Source: Blastomussa wellsi (lineage: Eukaryota; Cnidaria; Anthozoa; Scleractinia; Plerogyridae). Taken from it: a DNA stretch of 64,000 bases. Below, in pieces: positions 23,701 to 29,700 of this stretch. The notes under the pieces were generated by a model. It did no database searches. It saw only the letters and a list, made by a program, of their open reading frames with translations, and was not told the origin of the DNA. The stretch covers positions 26,660,648 to 26,724,647 of the forward strand of contig OX393565.1 in the NCBI GenBank assembly GCA_947652115.1, read 5' to 3'. A program made the translations under genes and the position numbers. The number at the start of each line of letters is the position of its first letter. The stretch's first letter is position 1.

Positions 23701-26700
23701 ACTTCTAACACTCATCCAGGCGTACCCGCACGCTTCGTGCCATTCAGTTTTTTCTGTGAAACTTTTTTCTTTGCTCTCTGGCCCTCGCTCGCATGTCGAG
23801 ATTTTTTTCACAAGTGCCTCAAAATCAGCATAAATCACGAACGGGGCCTTCATCTGTTTGTGGAAATTCTGGAATGAAAGCTTGTTTTTTCCTTCTTCCG
23901 GCGTGTCAATCCTTGTGGGTCTGCCCTCCAAGCCGTTGCAATATTTTTCATGCTCTGCAAGCAAATCCGCTCTTGTGTAACCTGTCAGGCACATCATGCA
24001 GTAGTGCTTTTTGCAGCATCTTTTTGTCTGATCAAACAACAAAGCGCTCACCCTTTTGACAAAACAGTAATGTTGAATTTCTCCTGACTCAATCAGAATC
24101 AAATTAATTCGTGGCAAGTTTTTCTCACTCACATGGTGGAATATCACGCAGTTTTTTTCCCAGCCAAAGACGTTTATTGCCAGATGTGCGTTTTGTTTTT
24201 CAAGCTTTTCAATCTGTGACACCGGTGTTGGAAAATTGATGCCTGTCCAATTTATTCCGTCGTTGACCGGATATTTGCTTGGCCTTTGTGGGTTCTTCCC
24301 GTCTCTTGGTGGGTATAAAGCTGCTCTGAGCGCCCACTTCAAACATTCGTTGTCTGTGTTTTTCACATTTACAATTGCTTTCTTGGCCGCAAGTTTGGCC
24401 GGCAGTGGCAACCATGTTCCCCCGCTCAATGGCTGAAAGCGCGCGACATTCACGTATGCGACCATTACTTCAACAAAATCCCATCCTGATCCTTCTGCTG
24501 ACCAGTTCTCGATTTCTCCATTGATCTGGTCAATAAATTCATCGAATTTCTCTACAAACTTTACTTCGTCTTCCAGATCTTTCTGAAAGAAAATAAATGG
24601 ATCGTCGTTTTTGAAATAAACTTCTTTTTCAACCGTTTTCGTGCCGCCTTCTCCATCGTCAATTTCTCGTGAAAACTTTACTCTCATTCCGAAACCCACT
24701 TTCACGTTTTTCAATGAAACAATTTCATTTTTCACCACATTTATGAACTTATCTTGATAAAGGTTTGCAAAAGTGTAAAGATCTTTGTTGTTTGGGTCAT
24801 TTTCTCTGAATCTCATCGACCAGACGCGGAGCCATTCACGGTAATTTGTTTGTGAAATCATGAAATTTCCGTGAAGACGATTCTTTTCTGGGTCCAATGT
24901 TTCTTGTTGAATTCTGGGAGTTTGACCGTAAAACATTTGCAGTACATCGTTTGAATAGTCAGCTGCGGCCATGTTCGCGTATAGGGATGCGCGCACACTT
25001 CTTCAAATGGAAAATAATTCTGGCACACTTTGTGCAAAATATGCAAGAGTGGTTCTGGCACACTTTTGTGAACGCATGTGCAAAATTGGTGTTTTTTCCC
25101 ACACACATAGAAAGGAGTGGTTTTGGACACACCGGGGTTAAAATTTGTTGTCGATGCAAACACGGCGACAAATTTGGAGCCGTGTTTGCATCGTCAACAA
25201 ATTTTAGCCCCGGTGTGCCAAAACCACTCCTTTCTATGTGTGTATTATATATCTGCAAAAAATAGTGTTCTCACAAAAATTGAATTCCGAATTAAAAACG
25301 ATCTCAAAATAACGTAAGAATAAAAAGAGGAGATAGCCTGGAAACGCTCCTTAGGTGGCAAAGTCTTAATGTTCGTTGTAAGGCTATTAAATGTGGACAC
25401 ACCGGGCTTGAGTCCTGGTTGTGTTCACTGTGTTGTGTTCTTGGGCAAGGCATTTTAGTGCCTCTCTCCACCCAGGTGAATAACCTTAATGGGCACCCCT
25501 GTCATGGTCTAGCACCTGATCCAGGGGTGAGTAGAAATACTCCTAGTGTCTTCAACATGCTAAGGGAAGTATCAGGATAAGCTCTTTCCTGATGGGCCAT
25601 CAGGCTCATACTACACAGACTTTATCGTACCTTTATTGATTGACTAGTGCACGGGTGTATTTTTCTACAGGAACATGTTAGAAAAGCTTACTCGCCTGCT
25701 AAAAGTCAAGCAGAAGATAAAGCTAGATCCTAGCTCTGATAACTACTTTGAAATGGACAGATATTCAGTTTCAAGAATAGAGGTAATTGGGAGATGTGTG
25801 TAATAAATTATATTTTTAATTGCCATCCCATAAAATAATTCAATACCCATTCCATTGAGTGGTTATCTCAGGGTTACGGAGATATATACAGTCATGAAGC
25901 TATATATATTATCCGTCATCTGTACTTGACAGATATCCTGCGATATATATTAAGTAACAATAATTTGGCCCAGGTCTTGCAAAGTACCACATAACAGCAA
26001 CTTTTCTATCTGTAAAATATGCTTTGTTGACAATTTGTTGAATTATAAAACAATTATCCTGTTCAATCTTGTGGAATATCATCTGATTTTAGCCAACTCA
26101 GCCTCATTGGCTTCGTACGTTGGCTAATCAGGTGATATTCAGCATTTCCATGTGGGATAATTGTGATGTCATTATAAACATTGTGCATAGCTATTGATGC
26201 ATGCCTCTGCACACTTTGCTTACCAGTACTGTAAAATGTAGCTATAACCCAATCAGGGTTATATTGTTAGATATAATTACATTTGGACTATATTTAATAA
26301 TACAGCTGGTAACTAATATGTCTTTGTTTATATGCCTTGCTTTTTAACAGCCGGATGCTTGTCATGAGAGGATTCTGACACTCTACGAGACTAAACCTAC
26401 AGGAAACCAGATGTAAGCTAAAAGTGGTATCCGTTGCCATAGTGTATTCAGTTGTCCAACTGGTCACTTAGTGAGACTGCAAAGCAATTGTTTTTAAATT
26501 TTGAGGGATTTTTTACACCTCCATCTCTAGTATTTTCCAAGATGAATATATCTACAATCAAGCTTTGGTACACTAAATAAGTGGAAATTTGGTTTAGTGT
26601 CTCAAAAACTCTGCCAAAGATAATTTATGTAGCATATAGTCTGTACTTTTATTGTCTTGTGATAGATTTGAGAATAAGGAATTGTTGCAGGTGACTGCTT

Positions 26701-29700
26701 CTTTGTTTTTTGTTTTATAAAAACTATAAGTTTTATTTTCTCAGAGTCCAATTTCATAACCTTGTAAAAGACAAAAACAATAATCTTGAAGTTCTACCTA
26801 ACATGGCCATGATGAAAAATCAGGTAAGCAAGCAATTAATTTTTTTTGTACATGCACTGTTCTTATCTCTCCTTCACTGTACATTTAACATTATCCCATG
26901 AGTGCATGCTGAATATGAGATTGTAATATAAATAGCCAGCAAGGGGCATAGCTCCAAGTATGAGTTGGTGATAATTATCTTGCATCCAACAAGCGGGAGT
27001 GGAATAATTATTTTATTAAAAGCACCCACAGAATGCAATATTTGACCTCCCCAGCTGTTCTTGAGCAGTGATGCAATTACACCTACCATATTAATTTTGT
27101 GGAGATATATGAGTTCATTTGTACCATGCTCTGTAAACCAAGCAGTTTTATATTGCCACTAGTACTGTTGCTGTTGTTTTCACTAGTTAATGATGAGATG
27201 TTCTAAGATAATAGCTACAAGTACACTGGTTTGTGAAAACTTACTGTATCTTACAGAAAATCACTGGTCTTCTTTGGAGTCCACATAAAGAAACAAAAAA
27301 CATTTACATGTATCCTTTTTAATGGCAAGCTGTACAAAAGCTTGGACTATATAACTGCGGTCAGTGTGTTAATGCCAAGTTTCCAGCAGTCTCAGGTTCA
27401 AGCCTTGATCACAGTTCTGGTGTTGTGTTCTGAGGCTAGACACATGCATGCTTTGAGTTTAATTTACCTGTTTGATGGACTTTATAAGTTGCACCATGTC
27501 CATTCTGTTTAGGTACCATGAAAACCTGGTCTTGGTCAAGAAACTTTTATTTTAATGGCCTTAAAGACACTGCACCTAAACCCAAAATATTTTTTCGCTA
27601 CAATAAACCTTTGCACCAGTTCGAAACACATTACACCTTTCATTTCTCCTTTTTACCAAACGCTGACTATTTATAGCATTAAAAAGTTACGAAAAACTGT
27701 ACGTTATTTGGTTCACAACCGAGTCAGAAGGGGTGTGGGTCTATTCCTGGGCCGACATCACAAACTGATTTGCATCGCATCAAGTCTTTGTAAACATGCA
27801 TACAAATCAGTTTATGACGTCAACCAGAAATAGAGCCACGCCCCTTCTGACTCGGTCGTGAACCAAATAACATACAGTTTTTTGTAACTTTTAAATGCTA
27901 TAAATAGTCTGCATTTAGTAAAAAGGAAAAATGAAAGGTGTAACGCGTTTCAAAGTGGTGCAAAGGTTTATTGTAGCAAAAAAAGTATTTTGGGGTTACC
28001 GGTAGGTGCACTTTAAGCTTTCAGTGTCAGAATACATGTAATGTTGTCAATGTGTATTCCAAACTTCAGAAACACAAATAAGTGTTTCTATTCTTCAAAC
28101 CGAGCTATGTAACTTCATGAAATAAATTGTGGGGTTCCAGCAGTATGCAGGCATGTGACCAGAAACAGTCCCCTTGGTACTCTTTAAGCCATGAAGGAAT
28201 TTTCCTTAACTTTTAACCTTGTAGAGTATCTTTACTTGGATATGGAAGTATGTCTGGGGAAACCATGATATTTGAAGTGGATGGGGCTTCACAACGTAAG
28301 CTTTACAACATAATGTTCATTATCGGTCTGCTATGCACAAAAAGTACAGCCACATAGCTCTATTAATTCATACATTGCATGCCAATAATGCCAGAATGAT
28401 AGGCCCGCAATTCGTGCAAAGACCTACAGCTACAAAGCTCACACTGCCTGCCTATATTACTTGTGTGATAGGCCTGCAATGTGTGCAAACGACTACAGCT
28501 TCTTTTATAACTGCACATCTAATAAATGTAATATGTTTAATGGTAATAATTTCACTTGATTAAAATTTAGTCATCCTTGCAGTTGAACCCTGCTATCTCA
28601 AACTCCTTGATATGTTGAACTCAGACTCAAACTTGGATTTGCTTTTTAGCCATTTACTATCAGCAGTCTCGAATTCCCCCACTTTCTCAAACATTCTCCA
28701 TTGAGATTAATTCACGTTAGTGGGGTTCAACTGTAAAATTATTTTATTAAGAGACAGATTTTACCCTTTGAAGTCCCCCAATTGATTAAAATATGGCTGT
28801 AAAATTGAAACTGAGCCACAGACTTTAAATAAATTTATTAAATCATTTACTGCTGCTTTGATTAATTTGTCCTTTTTGTTCAGATATAGTTGGCAGATGT
28901 TCTGTGCATGGCAGTACAGTTTGGACTAATTCCTGGAACAGAAACCCTCTGTATAGTAACATCATAAGTATTGGTATGTGAGCCTGTTGCAGAATTACGT
29001 CATCGTGTGGCATGGAAATTCTTCCTGGATTGTTTTCAACTCAAACCACAAATTATTTATCTATTTTTAGGAGCCAGCAAGGTAGCTCTCACATTAGATG
29101 TGACCACAAAGCGACGTGTAATACACGTGAAATGTGATAGTGATGTTTTTGCTCAGGAATTCTCATGGAGTGTAAGTTGCAGCTGCATATATTTATGCTA
29201 TAATCCCCACTTAGCTTTCACTTCACACCTTATCCACTCATGCCAACTCTCCTGGATTATCCGAGAATCTCTCAGTTTCCTGTACGGGTCACCAAATCTC
29301 CTGGATATGAAGAAAAATACTTGAAATACGGGTTTTTACTCCAACTCAGGCTAATTTTGGGAGGAAATTTTGTAATATTTGACACTTTTTGTAGATGAAT
29401 TGACAGAGATCTATTTTTAATTCCCTTTTGAAGACTGAGAAGAGGTGTCTTCATACAAAATTGGTGGTCTCTCGGATTTCATTTTTTTTTTTTGGTTAGC
29501 AGCTCTGGTTATCACAAGGAGAATTTAGCCATCACAGGCTAATTCCCAAGGTAAAACTAGAGGAAATATTGAGTTTCATCCCCAAAGGCAGAAGGCATTT
29601 GCAGAACTCTTAATAGTTTCGTTCTCTCTCATTGCTCAAGGGTATAGCAACGAGAAATGGGACCCATGAAAGGCTGACCAGAAGAAAATTGTCACTGAGG

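Larger units (their letters stand above)
7529..25243. mobile_element. Polinton/Maverick (adintovirus-like) element, 17,715 bp
   Basis: The element is bounded by 297-bp inverted repeats and a 5-6 bp target duplication. It encodes a protein-primed-type DNA polymerase B, a retroviral-type integrase with a D-D-E triad, an A32/FtsK-type packaging ATPase and jelly-roll capsid candidates, which together define Polintons. Gene order from the left is: two F-box-like/Cys-rich genes (+), a membrane protein (-), two minor capsid candidates (-), a 517-residue protein (+), a coiled-coil membrane protein (-), major capsid (+), ATPase and three small genes (+), the same block again, three small genes (+), integrase (+), a small gene (+) and PolB (-). 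All genes are intronless and tightly packed, unlike the host genes around them. The near-identical TIRs point to recent insertion or gene conversion. The integrase carries a frameshift. Confidence 0.95.
24947..25243 (-). repeat. Right terminal inverted repeat, 297 bp
   Basis: Complement of the left TIR, running outwards from codon 9 of PolB. It includes the PolB start codon, the TATACGCGAA motif (24974-24983, minus strand), the direct GTGTGCCAGAA repeats and the terminal palindrome 25101-25243. The loop of the palindrome has the same orientation relative to the interior as at the left end. Confidence 0.95.

Noticed and set aside
25101..25243. Terminal palindrome as an independent MITE nested in the TIR
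   Set aside because: It lies exactly at both outer ends of the element and abuts the target duplication, so it is part of the TIR. A single nested insertion would not sit at both tips unless copied by TIR homogenisation.
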